Shown: positions 47,705 to 57,221 of the stretch, one piece after another
How positions within the stretch are numbered: the stretch's first letter is position 1
Layout: each line of letters begins with the position of its first letter
Source: Roseateles_E cavernae
GTDB taxonomy: Bacteria; Pseudomonadota; Gammaproteobacteria; Burkholderiales; Burkholderiaceae_C
Assembly (NCBI RefSeq): GCF_040187885.1
Contig: NZ_JBDPLH010000004.1
Location: 248,001 to 312,000 of the forward strand
Reading direction: 5' to 3'
DNA length: 64,000 nucleotides
Position numbers and translations under genes: made by a program
Notes under the pieces: model-generated
Seen by the model: only the letters and a program-made list of their open reading frames with translations
Database searches by the model: none
What the model was told of the DNA's origin: nothing

Positions 47705-50700
47705 TCAGAAAGCTTGCGCGTCGCGGTCGTCCAGCAGCCGCTCGGCATCGCGGCGGCCGAACAGCCAGAACATCGCCGGGGTCAGAAAGGTGTCGAGCAG
47801 GGTCGAGCTGATCAGGCCGCAGAAGATCACCACGGCCACCGGATGCAGGATCTCGGTGCCGGGGCGCTCGGCCTCGAACAGCAGCGGCGCCAGCGCGAAA
47901 GCGGTCACCAGGGCCGTCATCAGCACCGGGCTGAGCCGTTCCAGCGAGCCCCGCACAATCATCTGGGGCTCGAAGCTCTCGCCCTCGAAGCGCATCAGGT
48001 TCAGGTAGTGGCTCAGTTTCAGGATGCCGTTGCGCACCGAGATGCCGGCCAGCGTGATGAAGCCGACCAGGGCCGCGACCGACAGCGGCTGCCCCGACAG
48101 CCACAGCCCCAGCACCGCGCCGACCAGGGCCAGCGGGATATTGGCCATGATGATCAGCGCCAGCCGGGTGCTCTGGTAGCGGCTGAACAGCACGACGAAC
48201 ATCAGCGCCGCCGATACCAGGGACAGCAGGCCCACCAGGCGCGAGGCCTGCTCCTGGGCCTGGAACTGTCCGCCCAGCGTGACGAAATAGCCCTCGGGCA
48301 GCGGCGTCTCGGCGACGACCTTGCGGATGTCGGCGACGATGTCGGACAGCGCGCGCCCCTGCGCATTGGCCGACAGCACGATGCGGCGCTTGCCGTCGTC
48401 GCGGCTGATCTGGTTCGGGCCGTCGCCGTCCTCGATGCTGGCCAGCCTGGACAGCGGCACCGGACCCAGCGGGGTGGCGATCATGATCTGCGCCAGGCCC
48501 TCCATCGAGCGCGCCGACTCGGGCAGGCGCAGCACCAGCGCGAAGCGCCGGCCGTCCTCGACGATCTGGCTGAGCTCCTGGCCCTCGACCAGGGCCTGCA
48601 AGGCGGCCGTGATCTGCGGCGTCGGCACGCCGTAGCGGGCGGCCGCCGCCGCGTCGATGCGCACCTTGATCTGCGGCGCCAGCACCTGCTTCTCGATCTC
48701 CAGATCGGCCAGGCCCGGGATGCTGGCCAGGCGCGCGCGCAAGGCATCGGCCTGGCCGCGCAAGGTGTCCAGGTCCTCGCCGAAGATGCGGATCGCGATC
48801 TGCGAGCGCACGCCGGACAGCATGTGATCGATGCGGTGCGAGATCGGCTGGCCGATGGCGGCCGTGGCCGGCAGATTGACCAGGCGGGCACGGATATCGG
48901 CCTTGATCTCGTCCATGGAGCGCGTGATCTCGGCCTGCGGTTTCAGGCCCACATCGAGCTCGCTGACATGCACGCCCTCGGCATGCTCGTCCAGCTCGGC
49001 CCGGCCGCTGCGCCGGCCCACATGGGCGACCTCGGGCACCTGCATCACCAGCAGCTCGGCCTGGCGGGCCAGCGCCGAGCTCTCGGCCAGCGTCACGCCC
49101 GGGTTCAGGCGCAGGCCGATCAGCAAAGTGCCTTCGTTGAAGGGCGGCAAGAAGGTGGTGGCGAAGAAGGGCACGGCTGCCGCCGCGGCCAGCGCCGCGC
49201 AGGCGCCTGCCGCCAGCGCGCGCTTCGGATGCGCCAGCACCGCCTGCAGCCCGCTGGCATAGCGCGCCTTCAGCCAGGCCAGCAGCCGGGTGTCGCCATG
49301 GTCCAGCGACTTCATCGTCGGCAGCAGGTAGTAGCTCAGCACCGGCGTCACCGTCACCGAGACCAGCAGGCTGGCCAGGGTCGAGACGATGAAGGCGATG
49401 CCCAGCGGCACGAACAGCCGCCCCTCCATGCCCGGCAGCGCGAACAGCGGCAGGAAGACCAGCACGATGATGGCGGTGGCGTACAGAATGCCCGAGCGCA
49501 CCTCCATGCTGGCCTTGGCGACCAGCTGCAGCGGGTTCAGCCGGTGTTCCGGATGGCGCGCGCGGTCCTCCTTGAGGCGGCGGATGATGTTCTCGACATC
49601 GACCACCGCATCGTCGACCAGGCCGCCGATCGCGATGGCCAGGCCGCCCAGGGTCATCGTGTTGATCGACAGGCCGAAGTAGCGAAACACCAGGGCCGTG
49701 ATGAGGATGGACACCGGAATCGCCAGCAGCGCGATCACCGTGCTGCGCAGATTGCCGAGGAAAAACCACAGGATCACCGCGACAAAGACCGAGGCGCCGA
49801 TCAGCTTGCCCTGCAGCGTCGAGATCGAGGACTCGATGAAGCTGGCCTGGCGGAAGGTGACCTGGGGCGCGGCCATGCCGGCCGGCAGCGAGCGCTTCAT
49901 CTCGCCCAGCGCGGCCTCGATGGCCTGGGTCAGCGCCACGGTGTCGGCGCCGGGCTGCTTCTGGATGCCCAGGATCACCGCCGGCTTGCCTTCGAAGCCG
50001 GCATCGCCGCGCTTGAGGGCCGGCGCGAAGCTGACCTCGGCGACCTGGCGCAGCAGCAGCGGCTGGCCGTTCCTGGCGCCCAGCGCCAGATGGCGCAAGG
50101 CCTCCAGGCTGTTGTCTCGGCCCAGATGCCGTATCAGGTACTCGCGCCCGTTGAGCTCCAGAAAACCACCCGAGCTGTTGGCCGCATAGCGCTGCAGTGC
50201 CGCCGCCAGTTGCTCCTGCGTGACGCCCAGCTCGGCCATGCGCGCGGTCTGCGGCTGGACCTGGAACTGCCGCACCTCGCCGCCGATCGGGATCACCTGG
50301 GCCACGCCGGGAATGGCCATCAGGCGCGGCCTGAGCACCCAGTCCGCATACTCGCGCACCGCCATCGCCGAGACCTTGTCGGTCTCGATCGGCAGCGCGA
50401 TCTGCATGATCTCGCCCATGATGGAGCTGATCGGCCCCATATGCGCGACCACGCCCTCGGGCAGGCCCTGCTCCAGTGTCGCCAGCCGCTCCGACACCAT
50501 CTGCCGGGCGCGGAAGATCTCGGCGCTCCAGTCGAAGGTGATGTAGACGAAGGACAGGCCGGCGCTGGAGGTCGAGCGCACCGATTCGACGCCGGGCAGG
50601 CCGTTCATCGCCGTTTCCAGCGGGAAGGTGATCAGCTGTTCCACCTCCTCGGCGGCCATGCCACCGGCCTCGGTCATCAGCGTGACCGTGGGCTTGTTCA

Positions 50701-50824
50701 GATCGGGAAAGACATCCACCGGGGTGCGCGACAAGGTGAATGCGCCATAGGCCATCAGCGCCAGCGCGGCGATGATGACCAGCAGCCGGTTGCCCAGGCT
50801 GTAGTCGAGTAGCCACTTGAACAT
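47705..50824 (-). CDS. czcA: heavy-metal efflux RND pump, CzcA family
   Basis: 1,039-residue RND antiporter that, with CzcB and CzcC, exports divalent metal cations from periplasm or cytosol in exchange for protons. Opening SRTPVDVFPDLNKPTV and large periplasmic loops are typical. The fourth membrane helix reads AIGGLVDDAVVDVENIIRRL; this two-aspartate variant is that of an HME subgroup whose metal is not well defined, distinct from the Cu/Ag CusA type. Its start is 13 bases after the czcB stop. Confidence 0.92.
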   Translation of the reverse strand: MFKWLLDYSLGNRLLVIIAALALMAYGAFTLSRTPVDVFPDLNKPTVTLMTEAGGMAAEEVEQLITFPLETAMNGLPGVESVRSTSSAGLSFVYITFDWSAEIFRARQMVSERLATLEQGLPEGVVAHMGPISSIMGEIMQIALPIETDKVSAMAVREYADWVLRPRLMAIPGVAQVIPIGGEVRQFQVQPQTARMAELGVTQEQLAAALQRYAANSSGGFLELNGREYLIRHLGRDNSLEALRHLALGARNGQPLLLRQVAEVSFAPALKRGDAGFEGKPAVILGIQKQPGADTVALTQAIEAALGEMKRSLPAGMAAPQVTFRQASFIESSISTLQGKLIGASVFVAVILWFFLGNLRSTVIALLAIPVSILITALVFRYFGLSINTMTLGGLAIAIGGLVDDAVVDVENIIRRLKEDRARHPEHRLNPLQLVAKASMEVRSGILYATAIIVLVFLPLFALPGMEGRLFVPLGIAFIVSTLASLLVSVTVTPVLSYYLLPTMKSLDHGDTRLLAWLKARYASGLQAVLAHPKRALAAGACAALAAAAAVPFFATTFLPPFNEGTLLIGLRLNPGVTLAESSALARQAELLVMQVPEVAHVGRRSGRAELDEHAEGVHVSELDVGLKPQAEITRSMDEIKADIRARLVNLPATAAIGQPISHRIDHMLSGVRSQIAIRIFGEDLDTLRGQADALRARLASIPGLADLEIEKQVLAPQIKVRIDAAAAARYGVPTPQITAALQALVEGQELSQIVEDGRRFALVLRLPESARSMEGLAQIMIATPLGPVPLSRLASIEDGDGPNQISRDDGKRRIVLSANAQGRALSDIVADIRKVVAETPLPEGYFVTLGGQFQAQEQASRLVGLLSLVSAALMFVVLFSRYQSTRLALIIMANIPLALVGAVLGLWLSGQPLSVAALVGFITLAGISVRNGILKLSHYLNLMRFEGESFEPQMIVRGSLERLSPVLMTALVTAFALAPLLFEAERPGTEILHPVAVVIFCGLISSTLLDTFLTPAMFWLFGRRDAERLLDDRDAQAF

Positions 50825-50837
50825 GGTTCGTGGCTCC

Positions 50838-51932
50838 TCAGCGGATCTGGTTGATCAGCAGCGCGCCTTCGGAGACGACCCGCTCGCCGGGCTTGAGCCC
50901 CGCGCTGACCGCCACCGTGGCGCCGTCCAGCGGCGTGCTCGTCACGACTCTGGGCTCGAAGCGCTCCGGCGCGGCCTTGACCCAGACCATGGTCTGGTTC
51001 GAGGCGCTGCGCACCAGTGCTGCGGCCGGCAGGCGCACGCCCTGCACGGTGCTGCGGCTGTGCACCAGCACCTGCACCGGCTGGCCCAGGGCCAGGTCTT
51101 GCAGGCCCGTGCCCTGGACGCGGAACAGCAAGGGAATCGCCTGCTCGCGCAACGCACGCGCGGCGCCGATGAAGTCCAGCTTGACCCCGCTGACGGCCAA
51201 GGCCGCACCGGCGATGTCCTGCGCTGCGGCGCCGTCGTAGGCCAGGGCCTCGACACGCAGCCGTGCCGGATCGACGATCTCGAACAGCAGCTCGCGCGCG
51301 TCGACCACCTGGCCGGCCACCGCGGCGGCCGACGCGATCACGCCGCTGACCGGGGCCAGCAGCGCCTCGCGCGAGGCCAGGCCGGCACCGACCGCCGCGA
51401 TGCGCGCGCGCAGGCTGGCCAGCTCGCTTTCGGCCGCCTCGATCTCCTTGCGCGGCACGCTGTCGGCCAAGAGTTTGAGCCGCGCCAGGCGCTGCTCGGC
51501 CAGGCCGCGCTGGGCCTGCCATTCGGCGATCTGCGCTGCCTGGCCGGCGCGCTCCAGCGCCTCGCCACCCGGGCGCACCCAGGCCAGCAGCTCGCCCTTG
51601 CGCACGGTCTGCCCGATCGAGGGCAGGCCGCGCGGCCCGGCTTCCAGGCGGCCAGCCATCAAGGCCTGCACCTTGCCGCCGGCGTTCGGGTCCATCACGA
51701 CGCTGCCGGCCAGCGCGCTGACGCGCGGCAGCGCCTCGACGCTGCTGACTTGCGTACGCACGCCGATCTGGCGCTGCGCCGGCTTGGGCAGGAAGACCGC
51801 GCCATCGGGCAGGCGCTGCGGGCCGTTGCCGCTCGCTACCGGCGGTGCGTCGCCGTGGTCATGGCCGGGGCCGGCCTGGGCCAGCAGCGAGGCCGCGAGC
51901 AGGGTCAAAACGATCAGAGGCTGCTTGCTCAT
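50838..51932 (-). CDS. czcB: RND efflux periplasmic adaptor, CzcB family
   Basis: 364 residues: signal peptide, short His/Asp stretch (GPGHDHGDAPP), then adaptor domains with a coiled hairpin (LERAGQAAQIAEWQAQRGLAEQRLARLKLLAD) between lipoyl halves (GLPSIGQTVRKGELLAWV and LLAPVSGVIASAAAVAGQVV). It links CzcA to the outer-membrane channel. The start overlaps the preceding gene by four bases. Confidence 0.92.
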   Translation of the reverse strand: MSKQPLIVLTLLAASLLAQAGPGHDHGDAPPVASGNGPQRLPDGAVFLPKPAQRQIGVRTQVSSVEALPRVSALAGSVVMDPNAGGKVQALMAGRLEAGPRGLPSIGQTVRKGELLAWVRPGGEALERAGQAAQIAEWQAQRGLAEQRLARLKLLADSVPRKEIEAAESELASLRARIAAVGAGLASREALLAPVSGVIASAAAVAGQVVDARELLFEIVDPARLRVEALAYDGAAAQDIAGAALAVSGVKLDFIGAARALREQAIPLLFRVQGTGLQDLALGQPVQVLVHSRSTVQGVRLPAAALVRSASNQTMVWVKAAPERFEPRVVTSTPLDGATVAVSAGLKPGERVVSEGALLINQIR

Positions 51933-52468
51933 GCCGCAACTCCTTGGCGGCGTGCGCGCAGGCTCAGCAGCACGGCGGCCCCGGCTGCGGCGATCAGTGC
52001 GCCAGCGGCCCAGGGCTTCCAGGCGAGTGCCGCCGCGTCATTGGCGTGCCCGTCCGCGTGCAGATCGAGTTCGCCGGCCAGCAGATCGCTCTGCGCGCCG
52101 GCGCTGACGGTGACGGTCACCGGGATCGTGCCGGGCTTGAGCTCCTCGGCCAGCGTGGCCTCGAATTCGCCGTCCTTGCCATGCGGCGTGGGGCGCAGCT
52201 TCAGCGGCCCCAGCTCCAGTTCCAGCGTCGCGTTCTTGACCGGCCGGTTGTCGGCCGCGTGATCGAGATAGAGCGTCAGCTGCTTGCCCTGCAGCACGCC
52301 GACCAGTTCGAAGTCCTCGGACACCGCGTGGAAACGGGGCAGGGCAGGGCCGGCTGCTGCGGCCGGGGCGTCATGGCTGTGGCCTTCGCCGGCCCACAGG
52401 GCTGGCGTCAGTGCCAGCGCCATCGCAGCGATGAGGCCGCGATGACTGATGAAAGTGAAAAAGAGCAT
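51929..52468 (-). CDS. periplasmic membrane-anchored protein of the czc operon
   Basis: 179 residues from ATG 52468, with AAGGA 6 bases upstream. A GTG at 52498 coupled to the czcC stop is an alternative. N-terminal signal (to about residue 26), His-rich start (GEGHSHDAP), an Ig-like beta region (FELVGVLQGKQLTLYLDHAADNRPVKNATLELELG), and a C-terminal membrane anchor (AAGALIAAAGAAVLLSLRARRQ). Often seen between czcC and czcB; it may sense or hold metal in the periplasm. Function not established. Confidence 0.8.
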   Translation of the reverse strand: MLFFTFISHRGLIAAMALALTPALWAGEGHSHDAPAAAAGPALPRFHAVSEDFELVGVLQGKQLTLYLDHAADNRPVKNATLELELGPLKLRPTPHGKDGEFEATLAEELKPGTIPVTVTVSAGAQSDLLAGELDLHADGHANDAAALAWKPWAAGALIAAAGAAVLLSLRARRQGVAA

Positions 52469-52494
52469 CGGTAATCCTTGAATGGTTGTGGCGT

Positions 52495-53721
52495 TCACTG
52501 CGGCAGCAGGCCCAGGGCCTGGCGCAGGGTGGACAGGGCGTGCTGCTGGCCGAGCCGGGCGCGTTCGCTCTGGCGCTGGGCCTCGAAAGCCTCCTGGGCC
52601 ACGCGCAAGCGGGTCGGCAGATCGGTCTCGCCCAGGCCGAAGGCCTTGTCGACAAAGCCCAGGGTCTCGCGGGCCAGCTCGGCGCGCCGTGCGGCGGACC
52701 GGAGCTGGGCCTCGGACGCGGCGAGCCGCGCACGGGCGGTGGCGAGTTCGGCCGCCAGTCTTTGCTGTTCCAGCGTCAGCTGGGTCTCGGCCTCGATCTG
52801 GGCGGCGGCGGCCGTGGCCAGCTGGGTCTTGCGCTGGCCATCGCTGCCGAAGGGGATGCGCAGGCCCAGCGTGACGGTCTGGCCCCAGGCCTCGCCCCGG
52901 GCGCCGCGCTCGCGCGCGGTCGACAGGCTCAGCTCGGGGCTGGCGCGGCCTTGCGTGCCGGCCAGTTCGCGCGCATGGCGGGCCAGGCGGGCGCGGTCCT
53001 GCAGCTCGCGCAGCGCCGGATGGGCCTCGAGACCGTGGTCCTCACCGCTTGGTGCGGGCTCGCCGCTGCCGGCGGTCTCGGGTGCGACGCCGCTGAGGGC
53101 CTGCAAGCCGAAGCGGGACTGGGCCAGAGCGGCCTGGGCCTCGGCCAGCTCCGCCTGGGCGGCGGCGATGGCAGCCTCGGCCTGGTGCTGATCGGCGCGC
53201 GACAGCTCGCCGGCCGCGACGCGGCGGGCCACATCGCGGCCGAGCTGACCGGCCTGCTCGACCCTGGCCTGCGCCAGCCCCAGGTCCAGCGCGGCACGCT
53301 GCCAGCCCCACCAGGCCTCGCGCAGCAGGCCGGCCAGGCGCCACTGGGCCGCCGCGATGCGGCTGTCCAGCGCGCCGAGCTCGGCGGCGGCCAGCGCTTG
53401 CGCCCGGCCGCGTTCGCCGGGTCGCCACAGCGGCGCGGCAATGCCCAGCTCGATTTCGCGCGCACCGTCGTTGCGGTGCAGCCGGTCGGTCTTGCTGGCG
53501 ATTTCCAGGCTGGCGGGTTCGGCCGTCCAGCTGCGGGCGCTGGCCTGGCGCCCCTCGGCGGCCTCGCGATGGGCCGCAGCCGCCAGGGCCTCGGGCTGGC
53601 GCTGCCAGGCGGCCGTGAACAGCTCGGCCAGGCCGGTCTGTGCCTGCGCGGGCAGGCTCAGGGCCATCGCGATGACGCAACAGCCCGCCCCCTGGGTGAT
53701 CCAGGGTTTTGTGATCTTCAT
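52495..53721 (-). CDS. czcC: outer-membrane efflux protein, CzcC family
   Basis: 408-residue TolC-family channel with signal peptide (to about residue 27). Two repeats of alpha-hairpin and beta strands are visible (AEPASLEIASKTDR and PELSLSTARERG strands; long Gln/Ala helices between). It forms the exit duct for the CzcBA pump. No N-terminal cysteine for lipidation is obvious. It lies 86 bases after czcI. Confidence 0.92.
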   Translation of the reverse strand: MKITKPWITQGAGCCVIAMALSLPAQAQTGLAELFTAAWQRQPEALAAAAHREAAEGRQASARSWTAEPASLEIASKTDRLHRNDGAREIELGIAAPLWRPGERGRAQALAAAELGALDSRIAAAQWRLAGLLREAWWGWQRAALDLGLAQARVEQAGQLGRDVARRVAAGELSRADQHQAEAAIAAAQAELAEAQAALAQSRFGLQALSGVAPETAGSGEPAPSGEDHGLEAHPALRELQDRARLARHARELAGTQGRASPELSLSTARERGARGEAWGQTVTLGLRIPFGSDGQRKTQLATAAAAQIEAETQLTLEQQRLAAELATARARLAASEAQLRSAARRAELARETLGFVDKAFGLGETDLPTRLRVAQEAFEAQRQSERARLGQQHALSTLRQALGLLPQ

Positions 53722-53807
53722 GGTGTCCCTCGTCTGGGACGGGCGCAGCGGCCCGCCCGGTCAACAACAGATGTCGACGCGGGGCTGTATCGGCCCCGGT
53801 CGCAGCG

Positions 53808-54155
53808 TCAGACCGGGGACGTGTGGGGTGGGCGTATCAGCCGTTCGGGCAGGCCGTCGGTGACCGAGCGCCGGTAAGGCGTGGCCTGGCTGTCGGCCGG
53901 CCAGTCCTGCGGCTTCGAGGGATGTACCATCATGATGCCGGCCACCGCGCCATGGCAGCTGGGGCAATCGGCGTCGATGCCGCTGCCATCGACATCAGCA
54001 TCGGCGTCACCGCTGTCCTGATGCTCGTGCTGGTGATGGCCGAAATGCGCGGCGGCGCTGGCCTCGGTCTCGTGCTCGCAATAGCTGGCCGCGGCCGCCC
54101 AGGTCCACTGGAGCGGCAGCAAGGTCAGCATCAGGATCAGCACAAAGCGGCGCAT
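53808..54155 (-). CDS. czcI: CzcI family periplasmic protein
   Basis: 115 residues with N-terminal signal (RRFVLILMLTLLPLQWTWAA) and the text ASYCEHETEASAAAHFGHHQHEHQ, which is diagnostic for CzcI-type proteins at the head of cobalt-zinc-cadmium resistance operons. Further metal ligands follow (DCPSCHG). In Cupriavidus, CzcI is a regulator of czc expression, acting in the periplasm; the same is likely here. First gene of the operon czcI-C-x-B-A-y. Confidence 0.88.
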   Translation of the reverse strand: MRRFVLILMLTLLPLQWTWAAAASYCEHETEASAAAHFGHHQHEHQDSGDADADVDGSGIDADCPSCHGAVAGIMMVHPSKPQDWPADSQATPYRRSVTDGLPERLIRPPHTSPV

Positions 54156-54262
54156 GGGGCGGCAGTGTAGCCAATATTGGGGCCCTGCTCTTGGGGGTGG
54201 GGCGCTGCGGAGGGGTCGGCCTGTGGTCGAATAGCGTTGTTGTCGAGAACGATGGGCCCGCG

Positions 54263-55072
54263 ATGCAGCAATACGATGTCGAAGCACCCGCCTGGCTGCC
54301 GGCCCTGAACCTGTGGGTGCAGAAGCTGGGCCTGTGGCGTGCGCTGGCCCTGTTGGTGGGGGCGGTGTGGCTGATGGCGGTGGGCATCTCGCAGCTGGCC
54401 ATCACGCTGCTCGGCGAGGGCAACCGCCTGATCGCGACGCTGGCCGCCAGCACCTGTGCGATCAGCATCACCAGCGTGTTCGGCTACCTGTTCCTGAGCC
54501 TGGTCCAGCACCTGGACAAGGCGCACAAGAACATGACCCGCCACGCCACGCTGGACTCGCTGACCGGTACCTTCAATCGCCGCCATTTTCTCGAGCTGGT
54601 CGAGCGCGAATGGTCGCGCGCCAAGCGTTACGAGATGTCCTGCGCGCTGCTGCTGATGGACATCGACCATTTCAAGCAGGTCAACGACCGCTTCGGCCAT
54701 CTGTGCGGCGACCAGCTGCTGCGCGAGATTGCCGAGGTCAGCATCGAGACCCTGCGCCAGCCCGATGTGCTGGCGCGTTTTGGCGGCGAGGAGTTCATCG
54801 TCTTCCTGCCGCACACCGATCCGTTGGGGGCACTGGACGTGGCCGAACGCATCCGCGAGCGCATCGAGGCGCTGGACTTCAGCTGGCGCGGCGAGCCGGT
54901 GCCGGTCAGCGCCAGCCTCGGCGTGGCGGCCCTGCATGCCGAGCACATCACGCTGGATCACCTGATCTCGGATGCCGACGAGGCGCTCTATGTGGCCAAG
55001 TCAGCCGGCCGCAACTGCGTGCGTGCCGGTGCCGGCCTGCTGCCGGGCCGCTCCAGCGTGACCAGCGGCTAG
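54263..55072 (+). CDS. membrane-anchored diguanylate cyclase (GGDEF)
   Basis: 269 residues: two membrane helices (about 30-50 and 63-85) with almost no periplasmic loop, short linker, then a GGDEF domain with GGEEF at residues 174-178 and an intact RxxD inhibitory site (RQPD, 165-168), so product inhibition is expected. It should make cyclic di-GMP at the inner membrane. ATG 54263 is used because the upstream frame to 54191 is not conserved in character. Divergent from czcI. Confidence 0.9.
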   Translation: MQQYDVEAPAWLPALNLWVQKLGLWRALALLVGAVWLMAVGISQLAITLLGEGNRLIATLAASTCAISITSVFGYLFLSLVQHLDKAHKNMTRHATLDSLTGTFNRRHFLELVEREWSRAKRYEMSCALLLMDIDHFKQVNDRFGHLCGDQLLREIAEVSIETLRQPDVLARFGGEEFIVFLPHTDPLGALDVAERIRERIEALDFSWRGEPVPVSASLGVAALHAEHITLDHLISDADEALYVAKSAGRNCVRAGAGLLPGRSSVTSG

Positions 55073-55082
55073 GGCCCGCCGA

Positions 55083-56192
55083 CTAAGGCAGAACCATGCG
55101 CCGGGTGTAGCCGGTCATCTCCAGATAGCCACGCCCGATCAGCCGGCCGTCGCTATCGAACAGCTCGCTGGCGCCCTCCCAGTACAGCAGGCCGCTGCTG
55201 GCGCGGGCATCGATCTCCTGGGCATCGAACATCGCCCTGACCTGCAGCCCGGCCTGCACAGGCGTGCTCAGCCCCCACTCGACCGGGTACTCGGCCTGGC
55301 TAACGGGGCTGCGCCAGCGCCGGCCGGGCCGGAACTGCAGCTCGCCATTGCCGAAGCTGCGCACGCGGCCGCCGCTCTCGCGCCAGCTGCCGCCGGTCCA
55401 CAGGCTGCTGCCATCGGCGCGGCGCAGCCGGAACGCTGTCAGCGCGCTGCCGTCCAGCAGATTCAGCCCCAGCCAGTCCCAGCCGACCGCCTCGGGCGCC
55501 AGCAGGCTGTCGCTCCACTCGTGGTCCAGCCAGGAGTGGCCTTGCAGCGTCAGCAAGCGCCCGTCCAGGCTCAGCCGGCCGCGGGTCTGCATCTGGCTGC
55601 GGCTGTAGTAGTGGCTGGCCTGGCTCTCTTCGGGGCCTTTGCGCGAATAGCCGGCATCGCCCTGCAGCAGCGGCGGCAGCGCGCTGTGCAGGTCCAGGTC
55701 AAGCGCGAATCCGGCATGGGCGCTGCCGAAGCGGGCACGGTAGCGGTCGTCATCGGCACGGCGCCGCAGACGCCAGTCGCGCAGGCGCAGATCGCAATCG
55801 GCCTCGGCCGCCTGGATGCCGCCGGCGCTGCTGCGCGCCAGCCGCTGCTCATGATGCAGACGCCCGGCGCGCAGATCGCTCAGCGCCACATGCCCCAGCA
55901 GCAGCTGGCGCGGCGCCAGCCCGCTGGGATGCGACTGCACGGCAGGGTCGCGGTTGCGCAGGCGGAAAAAGGTCAGCTGGTAGCCGAACAGCGGCGGCTG
56001 CGCCGCGTCCGCACCCAGCAAGCCGGTCAGATACCACCACTCGATGCCGGTCTCGGGGTGGGCACCGAAGTCGCGCGGGAACTGCAGCGGGCGGCGGCTG
56101 ATGCCCGACACGCCCGATACGGCCGGCGCTGCCTCCGCGATGACCGGCGTCGTGGCCAAGGCCCAGAGCAGCAAACCGCGCCTGCCTATCAC
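55083..56192 (-). CDS. AttH/carotenoid 1,2-hydratase-like lipocalin-family protein
   Basis: 369 residues with a probable twin-arginine-like or Sec signal (RRGLLLWALATTPVIAEAAP). FPRDFGAHPETGIEWWYLTG, YYSRSQMQTRG, WLDHEWSDS and the C-terminal GYLEMTGY are hallmarks of the AttH/CrtC family, two lipocalin-like barrels. In several bacteria attH lies next to a Lol-type ABC transporter, as here. The enzymatic role outside carotenoid hydration is not known. GTG start overlaps the CPBP gene stop by four bases. Confidence 0.88.
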   Translation of the reverse strand: MIGRRGLLLWALATTPVIAEAAPAVSGVSGISRRPLQFPRDFGAHPETGIEWWYLTGLLGADAAQPPLFGYQLTFFRLRNRDPAVQSHPSGLAPRQLLLGHVALSDLRAGRLHHEQRLARSSAGGIQAAEADCDLRLRDWRLRRRADDDRYRARFGSAHAGFALDLDLHSALPPLLQGDAGYSRKGPEESQASHYYSRSQMQTRGRLSLDGRLLTLQGHSWLDHEWSDSLLAPEAVGWDWLGLNLLDGSALTAFRLRRADGSSLWTGGSWRESGGRVRSFGNGELQFRPGRRWRSPVSQAEYPVEWGLSTPVQAGLQVRAMFDAQEIDARASSGLLYWEGASELFDSDGRLIGRGYLEMTGYTRRMVLP

Positions 56193-57088
56193 GGCGCAGC
56201 CTGCCTGGATGATCGTGGCAGCAGCCGGCCACGGCGATGCGCCAACGCCAGCAGCAGAGCACAGGTGCCCAGCAGTGCGAGCAGCGTGATGACCGAGCCT
56301 TCGATGCCGAAGGCGCCGCCGGTCAACCAGTCCGGTCCGGCCAGTTGGCCATACAGCAGGCCGGCCTCGGCCTTGTGCCCTGACACGACCGCCGAGAACA
56401 GATGGCCGGCACAGAAGTTCCAGGCCAGGTGCAAGCCGATGCCCAGCCAGAGCCGCCCACTGGCCAGGTAGGCGGCTGCGAACAAAATGCCGGCGACGGT
56501 GACGTTGAGTGTCGACAGCAGGGTGGCACCGTCGTTGGGCAGATGCGCCAGGCCGAACAGCAGTGACGAAGCCAGCAAGGCCGGCACACTGCCCAGCACC
56601 CGTTCCAGCGCCTTGAAGAGGATGCCGCGCACCAGCAACTCCTCAAACACGGCCACCAGGGTCATGTCCCCGAATGATTTCAATGTCGCCAGTCCGATCG
56701 GATGCATGCCCTGCAGATGAAAGACTTGCAGCAGTGACAAAGCGCCAAACACCGTGACCACCAGCAGCGCACCGCCCAGCAGACCGAGACCCAGCTCGCG
56801 CGCTGCACCAGCGCTGGCGAACTCGGCGGCGGGCCGGCGATCAATGCGCAAGGCATAGAAACGAAAGGCGGCCGCCATCAGCACCGTCGCCAGCAACTGC
56901 GGCCACAGCAGGCGTGCGGGTTTGGGCAGGTTCTCGGCCAGCACCATCACGACCGACATCGCTGCGATCACCATCAAGGCGCCCAGCAGCACCCTCAGCA
57001 AGGCATAGCGGGTCAGCAGCGAGGGCCTGGCCGCGCGGTCAGACGCTGGATGCGGTGGTATCGGGGCGGTGGCCAGCATGTTTTTCAT
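56189..57088 (-). CDS. CPBP family intramembrane protease
   Basis: 299-residue membrane protein with about eight helices. The catalytic motifs of the CPBP (CAAX protease and bacteriocin-processing) family are present: VFEELLVRGILF (EExxxR), LLFGLAHLPND (FxxxH) and GIGLHLAWNFCAG (HxxxN/D). It lies between the ABC transporter genes and attH; such proteases are linked to bacteriocin maturation or self-immunity, but the substrate here is unknown. There is a 133-base gap from the FtsX-type permease gene. Confidence 0.9.
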   Translation of the reverse strand: MKNMLATAPIPPHPASDRAARPSLLTRYALLRVLLGALMVIAAMSVVMVLAENLPKPARLLWPQLLATVLMAAAFRFYALRIDRRPAAEFASAGAARELGLGLLGGALLVVTVFGALSLLQVFHLQGMHPIGLATLKSFGDMTLVAVFEELLVRGILFKALERVLGSVPALLASSLLFGLAHLPNDGATLLSTLNVTVAGILFAAAYLASGRLWLGIGLHLAWNFCAGHLFSAVVSGHKAEAGLLYGQLAGPDWLTGGAFGIEGSVITLLALLGTCALLLALAHRRGRLLPRSSRQAAP

Positions 57089-57221
57089 TCTTGTGCTCCT
57101 TGAAGCGGTGAGGGCTGGCGCGCAGTATCAGAGCGAGCTGCGCTGGCCAAGCGGCCCGAATGACGAACTGCGCCATGGCCCTCTCGACCTGCAGAAGCCG
57201 CCGACAGGCGCGTTGCGGCAC

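Noticed and set aside
47714..50812. 1,032-codon open frame opposite czcA
   Set aside because: Gln/Arg/His-rich shadow with no domain; czcA on the other strand is unmistakable.
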